Shown: positions 40,217 through 48,935 of the stretch, in pieces | Layout of the letters: the number at the start of each line of letters is the position of its first letter | How positions within the stretch are numbered: the stretch's first letter is position 1 | Origin: Halioglobus maricola | GTDB lineage: Bacteria > Pseudomonadota > Gammaproteobacteria > Pseudomonadales > Halieaceae | Direction of reading: 5' to 3' | Assembly (NCBI RefSeq): GCF_009388985.1 | Contig: NZ_CP036422.1 | Location: 2,060,501 to 2,124,500, forward strand | DNA: 64,000 bases | Program-made: the position numbers and the translations under genes | The notes under the pieces: generated by a model | The model's input: only the letters and a program-made list of their open reading frames with translations | What the model was told of the DNA's origin: nothing | Database searches by the model: none

Positions 40217-40240
40217 GCCGCCCGCGTGGCATTTTTCTTT
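40217..40240 (+). terminator. Weak terminator after the isomerase-like gene
   Basis: A short stem GCCGC/GTGGC with a 4-base loop (40217-40230) is followed by ATTTTTCTTT. The stem is only five pairs with one wobble, so termination would be partial. Confidence 0.4.
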
Positions 40241-40334
40241 CCTAATAATCAAATAGTTAGGCGCAGAAAGTTGCAGCGGATTCTAGGTACTGCCTGCCAG
40301 TATCTTCTCTTAATTGCGGCCCGGAGGCGCATAT

Positions 40335-40419
40335 GCGGAAGTGGTGGAATTGGTAGACACGCTAGATTTAGGTTCTAGTGCAGCAATGTGTGGGGGTTCA
40401 AGTCCCCCCTTCCGCACCA
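40335..40419 (+). tRNA. tRNA-Leu (anticodon UAG)
   Basis: An 85-base tRNA. The acceptor stem GCGGAAG pairs with CTTCCGC and is followed by an encoded CCA end. The D-loop contains TTGGTAGAC. The anticodon stem CTAGA/TCTAG encloses the loop TTTAGGT with anticodon TAG at 40369-40371, reading CUA and other CUN leucine codons. A long variable arm and the T-arm GGGGGTTCAAGTCCCCC complete the class II structure. It lies directly upstream of tig. Confidence 0.97.
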
Positions 40420-40493
40420 ATTTTTGACAGGTGTCGCGCCGCCTTGAGTTGTGGAGCGAGCACTACAGACTTATCGATTTATGAGGAAATACC

Positions 40494-41825
40494 ATGCAGG
40501 TTTCTATTGAGACGACTTCTGGCCTGGAGCGTCGCCTGACCGTGGGCGTACCCGCCGACCGCGTTGACGCGGAAGTGGTTACTCGCCTTAAGAAGGCAGC
40601 TAAAAACGTACGTTTGCCCGGCTTCCGTCCTGGCAAGGTGCCCATGAAAGTGATGCAGCAGCGCTTCGGTGAAGGCGTGCGCCAGGAAGTGCTGGGCGAA
40701 GTGATGAGTCAGTCTTTCCAGGAAGCCGTGGTGCAAGAGAAACTGCGCCCTGCAGGCCAGCCCAGCATCGAGGCCAAGTCACTCGACGCCGGCAAGGATC
40801 TCGAATACATCGCCACCTTCGAAGTGTTCCCCGATGTAGAAGTTGTTGAATTCGACGGATTTGACGTCGAGCGTCCCGTTGCTGAAGTCAAAGATGAAGA
40901 CGTAGAGAACATCATCGAAGTTTTCCGTAAGCAACAGGGCAGTTGGGAAGATGTGGAGCGCGCCGCAGCGCTGGAAGACAAGGTCGTGATTGATTTTGTC
41001 GGCACCAAGGACGGCGAAGAATTTGAAGGTGGTAGCGCGGAAGGGTCTGAGCTTGAGCTCGGTTCCGGTCGCATGATCCCCGGTTTCGAAGACGGCGTCG
41101 TCGGCATGTCTGCCGGAGACGAGAAGACACTGGAGTTGACGTTCCCTGAGGACTACCACAGCGAAGAGCTGAAAGGCGCCGCGGTCGAATTCAAGGTCAC
41201 CGTAAAAAGCGTACAAGAAATGACCCCCGCAGCACTGGACGAAGAGCTCTTCGCCAAGTACGGCGTGGAAGAGGGCGGTGAAGAGCAGTTCCGCAAGGAA
41301 GTCGGCGAGAACATGGCCCGCGAATTGAAGAACGCTGTCGAATCCAAGGTCAAGCAGCAGGTTATGGACGCTGTGATTGACGCCCACGATGCTCTGGAAA
41401 TTCCCCAGTCGCTGATCGCTCAGGAAGTCGACGTCCTGCGCAATCAAATGCTCCAGCAGTTCGGCGGCGCTGGCGGCCAGGATTTGGACCTCAAGTCACT
41501 GTTGCCAGACGACATGTTCACCGAAAATGCAGAAAAACGCGTGAAGCTGGGCCTGCTGCTGTCAGAGCTGATCAACAAGTTCGAGCTGAAGGCTGACGGC
41601 GACAAAGTCCGCTCCACCATTGAGGAAATGGCCTCTACGTACCAGGAGCCGGAAGAGGTAATCAACTGGTATTACTCCAACCAGGAGCAGCTTGCGACCG
41701 TAGAATCCAAAGTTCTTGAAGACCAGGTGGTTGAAAAACTCCTCGAGAGTGCCAAGATAGTGGATAAGGAGTGCAGTTATCAGGACGCTATCGCACCTGC
41801 AAAGCAGGACGAAGAGGAAGCCTGA
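40494..41825 (+). CDS. tig: Trigger factor
   Basis: The 443-residue ribosome-associated chaperone has the N-terminal ribosome-binding domain with the signature GFRPGKVP (about residues 43-50). The FKBP-like PPIase domain (DKVVIDFVGTKDGEEF and GSGRMIPGFEDGVVGMSAGDEK) and the helical C-terminal chaperone arms follow. GAGGAA is well placed before the ATG. It binds nascent chains at the ribosome exit. It heads the tig-clpP-clpX-lon block and is followed by a GC-rich hairpin before clpP. Confidence 0.97.
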   Translation: MQVSIETTSGLERRLTVGVPADRVDAEVVTRLKKAAKNVRLPGFRPGKVPMKVMQQRFGEGVRQEVLGEVMSQSFQEAVVQEKLRPAGQPSIEAKSLDAGKDLEYIATFEVFPDVEVVEFDGFDVERPVAEVKDEDVENIIEVFRKQQGSWEDVERAAALEDKVVIDFVGTKDGEEFEGGSAEGSELELGSGRMIPGFEDGVVGMSAGDEKTLELTFPEDYHSEELKGAAVEFKVTVKSVQEMTPAALDEELFAKYGVEEGGEEQFRKEVGENMARELKNAVESKVKQQVMDAVIDAHDALEIPQSLIAQEVDVLRNQMLQQFGGAGGQDLDLKSLLPDDMFTENAEKRVKLGLLLSELINKFELKADGDKVRSTIEEMASTYQEPEEVINWYYSNQEQLATVESKVLEDQVVEKLLESAKIVDKECSYQDAIAPAKQDEEEA

Positions 41826-41841
41826 TACCGTATCTCCCTCC

Positions 41842-41878
41842 CGGGCGGCAGTCCATCTGACGCTGCCGCCCGTATATA
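41842..41878 (+). terminator. Hairpin between tig and clpP
   Basis: CGGGCGGCAG (41842-41851) pairs perfectly with CTGCCGCCCG (41863-41872) around an 11-base loop and runs into TATATAT. The ten-pair GC-rich stem is very stable, but the tail is mixed A/T, so it may be a partial terminator or an mRNA-processing barrier. Confidence 0.55.
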
Positions 41879-41908
41879 TCACAGAAGAAATACTAGGGAC
41901 GATACGAT

Positions 41909-42550
41909 ATGCCATTTCAGCCAGACGGGCGCAATTCTCAAGACATCAATAACCTGGGCCTGGTGCCTATGGTGGTGGAGCAAACCTCCCGCGGGGAACG
42001 CTCTTTCGATATTTACTCCCGCCTGCTCAAAGAGCGCGTTATCTTCGCTGTCGGCCCCGTCGAGGACCAGATGGCCAACCTGATCGTTGCCCAGCTCCTG
42101 TTTCTGGAGTCTGAAAATCCCGACAAAGACATCCATCTCTACATCAATTCCCCCGGTGGCAGCGTAACCGCTGGCCTGTCGATCTATGACACCATGCAGT
42201 TCATCAAGCCGGATGTGTCCACCATGTGTATTGGCCAGGCAGCCTCAATGGGCGCGTTTCTGCTCTGCGGTGGCGCCAAGGGCAAGCGCTACTGTCTGCC
42301 CAACGCACGCACAATGATCCATCAGCCATCAGGTGGCGCGCAGGGTCAGGCTACAGACATAGAAATCCAGGCCAAGGAAATCCTCATTATCCGCAAGAAG
42401 CTCAACGAGCTGATGGCTGGTCACACCGGTCAGTCACTTGAGGTGATTGAGCGCGATACCGAGCGGGATCGCTTCATGAACGCCGAGGAGAGCAGGGAAT
42501 ACGGTCTGATTGACGAGGTTGTGAACAGCCGTAGCGGGGCTTCGGAATAG
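41909..42550 (+). CDS. clpP: ATP-dependent Clp protease proteolytic subunit
   Basis: The 213-residue serine protease has Ser113 (GQAASMGAF), His138 (TMIHQPSGG) and the catalytic Asp in the [10 protein letters not shown] region. A short propeptide-like N-terminus ([20 protein letters not shown]) precedes the mature [10 protein letters not shown]. It forms the two-ring barrel used with ClpX, encoded next. No membrane segment is present. Another hairpin lies between it and clpX. Confidence 0.97.
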   Translation: MPFQPDGRNSQDINNLGLVPMVVEQTSRGERSFDIYSRLLKERVIFAVGPVEDQMANLIVAQLLFLESENPDKDIHLYINSPGGSVTAGLSIYDTMQFIKPDVSTMCIGQAASMGAFLLCGGAKGKRYCLPNARTMIHQPSGGAQGQATDIEIQAKEILIIRKKLNELMAGHTGQSLEVIERDTERDRFMNAEESREYGLIDEVVNSRSGASE

Positions 42551-42617
42551 GCTCACAGAACCTGCCTATTCAGCCTATCGGGGCTTGCAATAAACTCGAA
42601 AAAACATCATCTTAGAG

Positions 42618-42637
42618 TCTCCGGAAACGGAGATTTT
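42618..42637 (+). terminator. GAAA-tetraloop hairpin with T-run between clpP and clpX
   Basis: TCTCCG (42618-42623), loop GAAA, CGGAGA (42628-42633) and TTTT. The stem is six pairs with a very stable tetraloop. It probably attenuates read-through from clpP, so clpX must have read-through or its own promoter in the 27 bases that remain. Confidence 0.7.
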
Positions 42638-42663
42638 CCATATATTGTGTATAGGGCGTCTTA

Positions 42664-43956
42664 ATGAGCGACGAAACCACCAGTTCTAGCGACGACGGCG
42701 GAAAGCTGTTGTACTGCTCCTTCTGCGGCAAAAGCCAGCATGAAGTGCGCAAGCTGATCGCTGGACCCTCGGTCTTTATCTGCGACGAGTGCGTCGATCT
42801 CTGCAACGATATCATTCGTGAGGAAGTGCAAGAGAGCAGCAGTGATGGCCAGCAGGACCATCTTCCCGTCCCCCAGGAAATCAAAGGGATCCTGGACGAA
42901 TACGTCATCGGCCAGCAGCGCGCCAAGAAGGTGCTGTCGGTTGCGGTGTACAACCACTACAAGCGTCTGCGCCACGGTCAGAGCCGCAACGAAGACGTCG
43001 AACTCGGCAAGAGCAATATCCTGCTGGTAGGACCTACCGGCTCAGGAAAGACGCTTCTGGCAGAAACACTCGCACGCTTGCTTGATGTTCCCTTCACCAT
43101 TGCCGACGCAACCACCCTTACTGAGGCGGGTTACGTGGGTGAAGATGTCGAGAACATTATCCAGAAGCTGCTGCAGAAGTGCGATTACGATGTGGAGAAG
43201 GCCCAGGTGGGTATCGTCTACATCGATGAAATCGACAAGATTTCACGCAAGTCTGACAATCCTTCCATCACCAGGGATGTCTCCGGTGAAGGTGTACAGC
43301 AGGCGCTACTCAAGCTGATCGAGGGCACGGTTGCATCTGTCCCGCCTCAGGGCGGCCGCAAGCATCCGCAGCAGGAATTCCTGCAGGTCGACACCTCGAA
43401 TATCCTGTTTATCTGTGGCGGTGCGTTTGCTGGCCTCGATAAGGTGATTCGCAATCGGTCCGAGAAGGGCGGCATCGGCTTTAACGCCGAGGTCAAGAGC
43501 AAGGACGAATCCAGTAACGTCGGTGAGTTGTTGTTCGAACTGGAGCCAGAGGATCTGGTGCAGTACGGGCTTATTCCTGAGTTTGTTGGCCGTTTGCCGG
43601 TCATTGCAACGCTCGAGGAACTCGATTCCGATGCGCTGGTCCAAATCCTGACCGAGCCAAAGAACTCGCTCACCAAGCAGTACAGCAAGCTGTTTGAAAT
43701 GGAAGGTGTTGAAGTAGATTTCCGTGAAGACGGCCTGCGGGCTGTGGCCGAGAGAGCCATGGAACGCAAAACCGGTGCTCGTGGTCTGCGCTCGATACTC
43801 GAAGGCATTTTGCTGGACTCTATGTACAACATCCCTTCTCGGGATGATGTCAGCAAAGTGGTGATTGACGAATCAGTGATTCGCGGTGATTCCGAACCTC
43901 TGCTGGTCTACCAGAACAGCGAACCTGCAGCTCGCGCTGCATCTACAGAAGATTAA
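42664..43956 (+). CDS. clpX: ATP-dependent Clp protease ATP-binding subunit ClpX
   Basis: The 430-residue AAA+ unfoldase has the N-terminal C4 zinc finger (Cys18, Cys21, Cys40, Cys43) for substrate and adaptor binding. Walker A GPTGSGKT is at residues 123-130, the pore loop GYVGEDVEN follows, and Walker B is YIDEIDK. The IGF loop for ClpP docking appears as GIGFNAEV. It recognises and unfolds substrates such as ssrA-tagged proteins. Length and order after clpP are typical. Confidence 0.97.
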   Translation: MSDETTSSSDDGGKLLYCSFCGKSQHEVRKLIAGPSVFICDECVDLCNDIIREEVQESSSDGQQDHLPVPQEIKGILDEYVIGQQRAKKVLSVAVYNHYKRLRHGQSRNEDVELGKSNILLVGPTGSGKTLLAETLARLLDVPFTIADATTLTEAGYVGEDVENIIQKLLQKCDYDVEKAQVGIVYIDEIDKISRKSDNPSITRDVSGEGVQQALLKLIEGTVASVPPQGGRKHPQQEFLQVDTSNILFICGGAFAGLDKVIRNRSEKGGIGFNAEVKSKDESSNVGELLFELEPEDLVQYGLIPEFVGRLPVIATLEELDSDALVQILTEPKNSLTKQYSKLFEMEGVEVDFREDGLRAVAERAMERKTGARGLRSILEGILLDSMYNIPSRDDVSKVVIDESVIRGDSEPLLVYQNSEPAARAASTED

Positions 43957-43993
43957 GCAAGCGGGTAGCCCGGCGCTGCCGGGCTGCACTTGC
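43957..43993 (+). promoter_or_regulatory. Stable two-part hairpin after clpX
   Basis: AGCCCGGC (43967-43974), loop GCT and GCCGGGCT (43978-43985) form an eight-pair stem, enclosed by GCAAG/CTTGC (43957-43961 with 43989-43993). No T-run follows. The ten bases GCAAGCGGGT at 43957 occur again at 43992 as a direct repeat. Probably an mRNA-stability or processing element between clpX and lon. Confidence 0.55.
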
Positions 43994-44073
43994 AAGCGGG
44001 TGCTTGTATTTCCGGAGCCTGCCCCAATATCCGGTAAACAATGCCTTGAACCCCGCCCAACCCGGAGATAGTT

Positions 44074-46485
44074 ATGGGTTTACCCTCAGCAATTGAACTG
44101 CCCCTGTTGCCACTGCGTGATGTCGTTGTGTATCCACACATGGTATTGCCACTGTTTGTGGGCAGGGAAAAGTCTATCGAGGCGCTTGAAGACGCCATGG
44201 CCAACGACAAGCAAGTGCTTCTCGTGGCCCAGCGCAATGCCGCAGACGACAACCCCGGTGCCGACGACATCTACCAGGTGGGCACGGTTTCCAACATTCT
44301 GCAGCTGCTCAAATTGCCTGATGGCACGATCAAGGTACTGGTGGAAGGCGGTTTCCGCGCCTCAGTGGACAGTGTTGATGATGGTGAAAACTTTGCCGTT
44401 GCAGCTGTGCGCGAGGTTATCAGCGACGACATTCCCGACGCAGAAGTCGAGGGCTTGCTGCGCTCGACCAATACCCAGTTTGAAAAATATGTGAACCTGA
44501 GTAAAAAGGTTCCCGCAGAGGTCCTCACCTCGCTGACCGGGATCGATGAACCAGGGCGACTGGCCGATACCATTGCCGCCCATATGAGTGTCGACCTGGA
44601 AGAAAAGCAGCGCATCCTCGAAATTGCCGACATCAAGTCTCGCCTCGAGCACCTGATGGGCCTTATGGAAGCCGAGATCGACCTGTTCCAGGTTGAGAAG
44701 CGCATCCGCGGCCGGGTCAAAAAGCAGATGGAGAAGAGCCAGCGCGAGTACTACCTCAACGAGCAGATGAAGGCCATCCAGAAAGAACTGGGTGAAATGG
44801 ATGAGGCGCCCAATGAGTTGGACGAACTGCAGGCCCGCATTGAAGAAGCCAAGATGCCTGCTGAAGCCAAGGAAAAAGCCGAAGCTGAGCTGGGCAAGCT
44901 TAAAATGATGTCGCCCATGTCGGCGGAGGCGTCAGTGGTTCGCAGCTATATCGACTGGATGGTCAGCGTACCCTGGACGAAGCGCAGTAAGGTTAAGCAC
45001 GATCTTAAGCGCGCCACCAAGATTCTGGACGAAGACCACTTTGGCCTGGATGAGGTCAAGGACCGCATTGTTGAATACCTGGCCGTGCAAAAGCGCGTAC
45101 GCAAGGTAAAAGGCCCTGTACTGTGTCTGGTCGGCCCTCCCGGTGTGGGTAAGACGTCGCTGGGTGAGTCTATTGCCCGCGCTACCAATCGCAAGTTTGT
45201 CCGCATGGCGCTCGGCGGCGTGCGCGATGAGGCTGAGATTCGCGGCCACCGCCGGACCTATATTGGCTCCATGCCCGGTAAATTACTGCAGAAAATGGCA
45301 AAGTCCGGGGTGAAAAACCCCCTGTTCCTGCTCGATGAGATCGACAAAATGGGCATGGACCATCGCGGTGACCCGGCTTCCGCCATGCTCGAAGTACTGG
45401 ACCCTGAGCAAAATCATGCCTTTAACGACCATTATCTGGAAGTCGACTACGATCTGTCGGATGTGATGTTCGTTTGCACCTCCAATACCATGAACATCCC
45501 GGGCCCGCTGCTGGACCGGATGGAAGTAATTCGCATCCCCGGTTATACCGAAGATGAGAAGCTGAGTATTGCGGAGCGCTATCTCATACCCAAGCAACTC
45601 AAGCTTAACGGTCTCAAGGTTGACGAGATCAGTATTGAAGCCGCCGCTGTTACCGATGTGATTCGCTACTACACGCGGGAAGCGGGTGTGCGTTCACTGG
45701 AACGCGAAATTGCCAAGGTGTGCCGCAAGATGGTCAAGGCCATTACTCTCGAGGAAATCGAAGGCGGCAGTACGGTCAATAGCGACATGCTCGCTGACCT
45801 GCTGGGTGTGCGTAAGTATAACTACGGTATCGCCGAGGAGCAGAACAAGATAGGGCAGGTTACTGGTCTCGCCTGGACCTCTGTCGGAGGCGAACTGCTC
45901 ACGATCGAAGCGGTTGCTGTGACCGGCAAAGGACGTCATGTAAAAACTGGCTCGCTGGGTGATGTCATGCAGGAATCCATTCAGGCTGCCAATACCGTGG
46001 TCCGGAGCAGGTCTCAGTTGCTGGGTATTCCAGCGGATTACCACGAAAAACACGACGTACACATTCACGTCCCCGAGGGCGCGACTCCCAAGGACGGCCC
46101 CAGTGCAGGCATAGCTATGTGTACAGCACTGGTATCGGTGCTGACCGATATTCCGGTGCGCGCCGACGTTGCGATGACCGGTGAAATTACGCTGCGTGGA
46201 GAAGTGCTACCTATCGGCGGACTGAAGGAGAAACTCCTTGCAGCGCGTCGCGGTGGCATCAAAACCGTGATCATTCCGAAAGAGAACGAGCGCGACCTCA
46301 AAGAAGTGCCCGATAACATCAAGGAGCACCTCAATATCAAGGCTGTGAAATGGATCGACGAGGTGCTTTCGATGGCGCTGGAGACCATGCCAGAGCCGCT
46401 GAGTGACGAAGACTATCTCGCCAGTACGGCCGCTGTGGCCAAAGAAGTGTCCGACGAGGAAAAAAATCGCATAAATACGCACTAG
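44074..46485 (+). CDS. lon: ATP-dependent protease La (Lon)
   Basis: The 803-residue protease has the N-terminal LON substrate domain (LPLLPLRDVVVYPHM), then a coiled coil and the AAA+ module with Walker A GPPGVGKTS starting at residue 354 and Walker B LFLLDEIDKM. The C-terminal protease domain has the Ser677/Lys720 dyad (PKDGPSAGIAM and GGLKEKLLAARRGG). It degrades damaged and regulatory proteins. A weak ribosome site (CGGAGATAG) precedes the ATG. No clear heat-shock sigma-32 promoter could be picked out upstream. Confidence 0.97.
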   Translation: MGLPSAIELPLLPLRDVVVYPHMVLPLFVGREKSIEALEDAMANDKQVLLVAQRNAADDNPGADDIYQVGTVSNILQLLKLPDGTIKVLVEGGFRASVDSVDDGENFAVAAVREVISDDIPDAEVEGLLRSTNTQFEKYVNLSKKVPAEVLTSLTGIDEPGRLADTIAAHMSVDLEEKQRILEIADIKSRLEHLMGLMEAEIDLFQVEKRIRGRVKKQMEKSQREYYLNEQMKAIQKELGEMDEAPNELDELQARIEEAKMPAEAKEKAEAELGKLKMMSPMSAEASVVRSYIDWMVSVPWTKRSKVKHDLKRATKILDEDHFGLDEVKDRIVEYLAVQKRVRKVKGPVLCLVGPPGVGKTSLGESIARATNRKFVRMALGGVRDEAEIRGHRRTYIGSMPGKLLQKMAKSGVKNPLFLLDEIDKMGMDHRGDPASAMLEVLDPEQNHAFNDHYLEVDYDLSDVMFVCTSNTMNIPGPLLDRMEVIRIPGYTEDEKLSIAERYLIPKQLKLNGLKVDEISIEAAAVTDVIRYYTREAGVRSLEREIAKVCRKMVKAITLEEIEGGSTVNSDMLADLLGVRKYNYGIAEEQNKIGQVTGLAWTSVGGELLTIEAVAVTGKGRHVKTGSLGDVMQESIQAANTVVRSRSQLLGIPADYHEKHDVHIHVPEGATPKDGPSAGIAMCTALVSVLTDIPVRADVAMTGEITLRGEVLPIGGLKEKLLAARRGGIKTVIIPKENERDLKEVPDNIKEHLNIKAVKWIDEVLSMALETMPEPLSDEDYLASTAAVAKEVSDEEKNRINTH

Positions 46486-46500
46486 GAGGGGGCTTTTTCG

Positions 46501-46528
46501 TTGACCGCGATTCCCGCTCTGGTATAAA
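46501..46528 (+). promoter_or_regulatory. Probable sigma-70 promoter of hup
   Basis: TTGACC (46501-46506) and TATAAA (46523-46528) are spaced by 16 bases, 16 bases after the lon stop. Transcription starting near 46535 would give a leader of about 130 bases. Confidence 0.6.
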
Positions 46529-46549
46529 GTCGTGCGTCTGATCAGTGAC

Positions 46550-46580
46550 CCCGAAACCTAAGCACAGCAAGGGTTTCGGG
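46550..46580 (+). promoter_or_regulatory. Hairpin in the hup leader
   Basis: CCCGAAACC (46550-46558) pairs perfectly with GGTTTCGGG (46572-46580) around a 13-base loop. It lies just after the predicted start point of hup mRNA and about 85 bases before the start codon. No T-run follows, so it is an mRNA leader structure rather than a terminator. Confidence 0.5.
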
Positions 46581-46664
46581 CCATGACAGCGAAACTAATT
46601 CGAATGCCCACCCCCGGGCAACAAGACTAAAATTTCACCTGACTAAAAATCCAAGGGGATAAGT

Positions 46665-46940
46665 GTGAACAAGACTGAACTAATTGATGCAATTGCCGCT
46701 GCTGCGGACCTTCCTAAAGCTTCTGCCGGCCGTGCGCTGGACGCTGTTGTTGACAGCATTACTGAAGCGCTGGCCAAAGGTGACCAGGTTTCCCTGGTTG
46801 GTTTCGGCACTTTCGCAGTCAAGCACCGCGCAGCACGCACCGGTCGTAACCCGCAGACTGGCGCTACTATCGAGATCAAAGCTTCCAACGTCCCCAGCTT
46901 CAAAGCTGGCAAGGCGCTCAAGGATGCCGTTAACCAGTAA
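46665..46940 (+). CDS. hupB: DNA-binding protein HU
   Basis: A 91-residue histone-like protein: [18 protein letters not shown] start, the dimer core [12 protein letters not shown], and the DNA-contacting arm [16 protein letters not shown] with the NP pair that intercalates at kinks. The start is GTG at 46665 with AAGGGG upstream. It compacts and bends DNA without strong sequence preference. It is transcribed from its own promoter after lon and ends at a good terminator. The position between lon and ppiD matches enterobacterial hupB. Confidence 0.96.
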   Translation: MNKTELIDAIAAAADLPKASAGRALDAVVDSITEALAKGDQVSLVGFGTFAVKHRAARTGRNPQTGATIEIKASNVPSFKAGKALKDAVNQ

Positions 46941-46993
46941 GTCCTGTTAGGCAACCCCGAGTTTACTGTTAAACAACGGGTTACTGACGAGAC

Positions 46994-47026
46994 AAAAAGG
47001 CGCACTCAACGGTGCGCTTTTTTTTT
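46994..47026 (+). terminator. Rho-independent terminator of hup
   Basis: GCGCAC (47000-47005) pairs with GTGCGC (47012-47017). An A-run precedes and nine T follow. It lies about 60 bases after the stop and 20 bases before ppiD. Confidence 0.9.
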
Positions 47027-47046
47027 AGTTCCGCGAGAGAGAAATC

Positions 47047-48927
47047 ATGCTTCAAGACATCCGAGCCAATGCCCAGGGCACAGTCTCCAAAATCATTGTC
47101 GGCGTTATCGTGGCCGCTTTTGCGCTGTTTGGCGTAGAGTCGATCCTATTGAGCGGCGGCAGCGGCGGTGTAGCCGAAGTCAACGGTGAAGAGATCAGCC
47201 CCCAGGAATTGCAACAGGCGATGACCAACCAGAAACGCCGCCTGATTGCCATGATGGGCGATAACCTGGATCCTAGCTTACTGGATGACCAATTGATCCA
47301 GGGGCAGGTAATGGAAGGGCTTGTCCAACGCAAGCTGATGGTACAGGGCGCGAAGGGTATGGGACTTACTATCTCCGATCGCCAGCTTGGCGCCATTATC
47401 GGCGAAATGGAGCAGTTCCAGGTGGGAGGTCAGTTCTCGCCGGAGCTCTATCGCGGCACGCTGTCTGACGCTGGTTACACGCCGGCGTCATTCAAGGCAA
47501 CGCTGGGCGACGATCTGATCGTCGGTCAGGCTCGCTCGGGTCTGGCGGGTAGTGAGTTTTCCACTCCTGCCGAGCTGTCTCTCAGCGCACGACTGGTAGG
47601 CGAGCAGCGCGATATTCGCTTCCTGACCATACCGATCGAGGGCTTCGCAGCGCAGACCGAGGTCAGCGAGGAGGACATTGCGGCCTACTACGAGGCCAAC
47701 GCGAGCTCTTTCCTATCCGAAGAGACTGTGGATATCGATTATATAGCGTTGCGTGCTGAAGACTTCCGCGAGCCGGTTGACGAAAGCATGTTACAGAACG
47801 CCTACCAGGAAGAGCTGCAAGCCAGCCAATACCAGACCGAGAGCGCGGTATCCCATATTTTGTTCGAACTCCGCGATGAGGAGAGCGCTGACGAGTGGGC
47901 GGCTCGCGTGGCGGAAGCTCAGGCAAAACTGGATGCGGGTGCAGATTTCGCAGAACTCGCATCAACGGCTTCTGACGATATCGGTTCGAAAGGCTTTGGC
48001 GGCGAACTTGGTTATACCGCGGGCGAAGTATTTCCCGCCGAGATGGAACAGGCAATCGCCGCCCTGGAAGTAGGGCAGGTTTCCCAACCTGTACAGACCG
48101 AGGCCGGGATTCACCTGATTAAGGTGACTGATCGTCGCGAGGGCACGCCACCGACTTTCGAGGAGTTGCGAGCTGACCTGGAAGAACGCGAAGGCATGGC
48201 GCAGGCGCGCGTTGAACTGATGAGCACCGTAGAGGCCCTCAAGGACCTGGCATTCAACGCCGAAGATCTCTCTGGGCCGGCGAGCGAGATGTCGCTGGAG
48301 TTAAGCCAGGAGAAGGGTGTCTCGCGCTCTCAGCAAGAGGGACTGTTCAGCAATGCCATGCTGATTTCCGCGGCGTTTTCTGACGACGTTCTGAGCGCCG
48401 GATACAACAGCGAAGTGATCGAGCTGAGCCCGGATCTCTGGGTTGTACTGCGCGTCAATACTTACAACGAAGCGGCTGTATTGCCCCTGGAAGCGGTCAG
48501 GGACAGTATTGTAGCCTCCTTAACTGATCAACGTTCGCGTGAAGCCGTAGGGGAAGCAGCACAAGGCGTTGTCGCCAGTCTGCGCGCAGGGGCGAGCGTT
48601 GAAGCGCTGGCGAACGAACAGGGGTATGAATGGCAGGTTGAGCTGGGCGCTGATCGCCGCAACCTGGTCGTCCCTGGCGAAGTATTACAGAGCGCATTTG
48701 CGCTGGCCGCACCGGCAGAAGGCGAGAGCAGCGTCGACTACGTTATCAGTGCGACAGGTGATGCGCTGGTATTTGAACTCGACCGGGTGACGTCTGGCGA
48801 CCTGCAGGCGATGGCCGAGGGTGAACAGGCCGCACTGCGCCAGCAAATGTCTGGTGAGGCCGGTCAATTGCTCGATTCAGAGATCCAACAACGCCAGCGT
48901 GACAGCGCTGAAATCAGTGTCATCTAA
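47047..48927 (+). CDS. ppiD: Periplasmic folding chaperone / peptidyl-prolyl isomerase PpiD
   Basis: A 626-residue SurA/PpiD-type protein. One N-terminal membrane helix (VSKIIVGVIVAAFALFGVES, about 13-32) anchors it in the inner membrane. A SurA_N-like helical domain follows, then a parvulin domain around residues 265-362 (SAVSHILFEL, GADFAELASTASDD, LGYTAGEVFPAEME, AGIHLIKVTDRREG) and a C-terminal SurA-like domain. It assists folding of proteins leaving the Sec channel. Transcription must restart after the hup terminator or read through. Confidence 0.93.
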   Translation: MLQDIRANAQGTVSKIIVGVIVAAFALFGVESILLSGGSGGVAEVNGEEISPQELQQAMTNQKRRLIAMMGDNLDPSLLDDQLIQGQVMEGLVQRKLMVQGAKGMGLTISDRQLGAIIGEMEQFQVGGQFSPELYRGTLSDAGYTPASFKATLGDDLIVGQARSGLAGSEFSTPAELSLSARLVGEQRDIRFLTIPIEGFAAQTEVSEEDIAAYYEANASSFLSEETVDIDYIALRAEDFREPVDESMLQNAYQEELQASQYQTESAVSHILFELRDEESADEWAARVAEAQAKLDAGADFAELASTASDDIGSKGFGGELGYTAGEVFPAEMEQAIAALEVGQVSQPVQTEAGIHLIKVTDRREGTPPTFEELRADLEEREGMAQARVELMSTVEALKDLAFNAEDLSGPASEMSLELSQEKGVSRSQQEGLFSNAMLISAAFSDDVLSAGYNSEVIELSPDLWVVLRVNTYNEAAVLPLEAVRDSIVASLTDQRSREAVGEAAQGVVASLRAGASVEALANEQGYEWQVELGADRRNLVVPGEVLQSAFALAAPAEGESSVDYVISATGDALVFELDRVTSGDLQAMAEGEQAALRQQMSGEAGQLLDSEIQQRQRDSAEISVI

Positions 48928-48935
48928 GGGATACC

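Noticed and set aside
40424..40452. Promoter for tig starting with TTGACA right after the tRNA
   Set aside because: The -35 is perfect but no acceptable -10 lies at 16-18 bases; tig may be read from the tRNA promoter instead.
43992..44060. Sigma-32 heat-shock promoter before lon
   Set aside because: CTTGAA occurs at about 44045 but no CCCCAT-type -10 is found at the right distance before the start codon.
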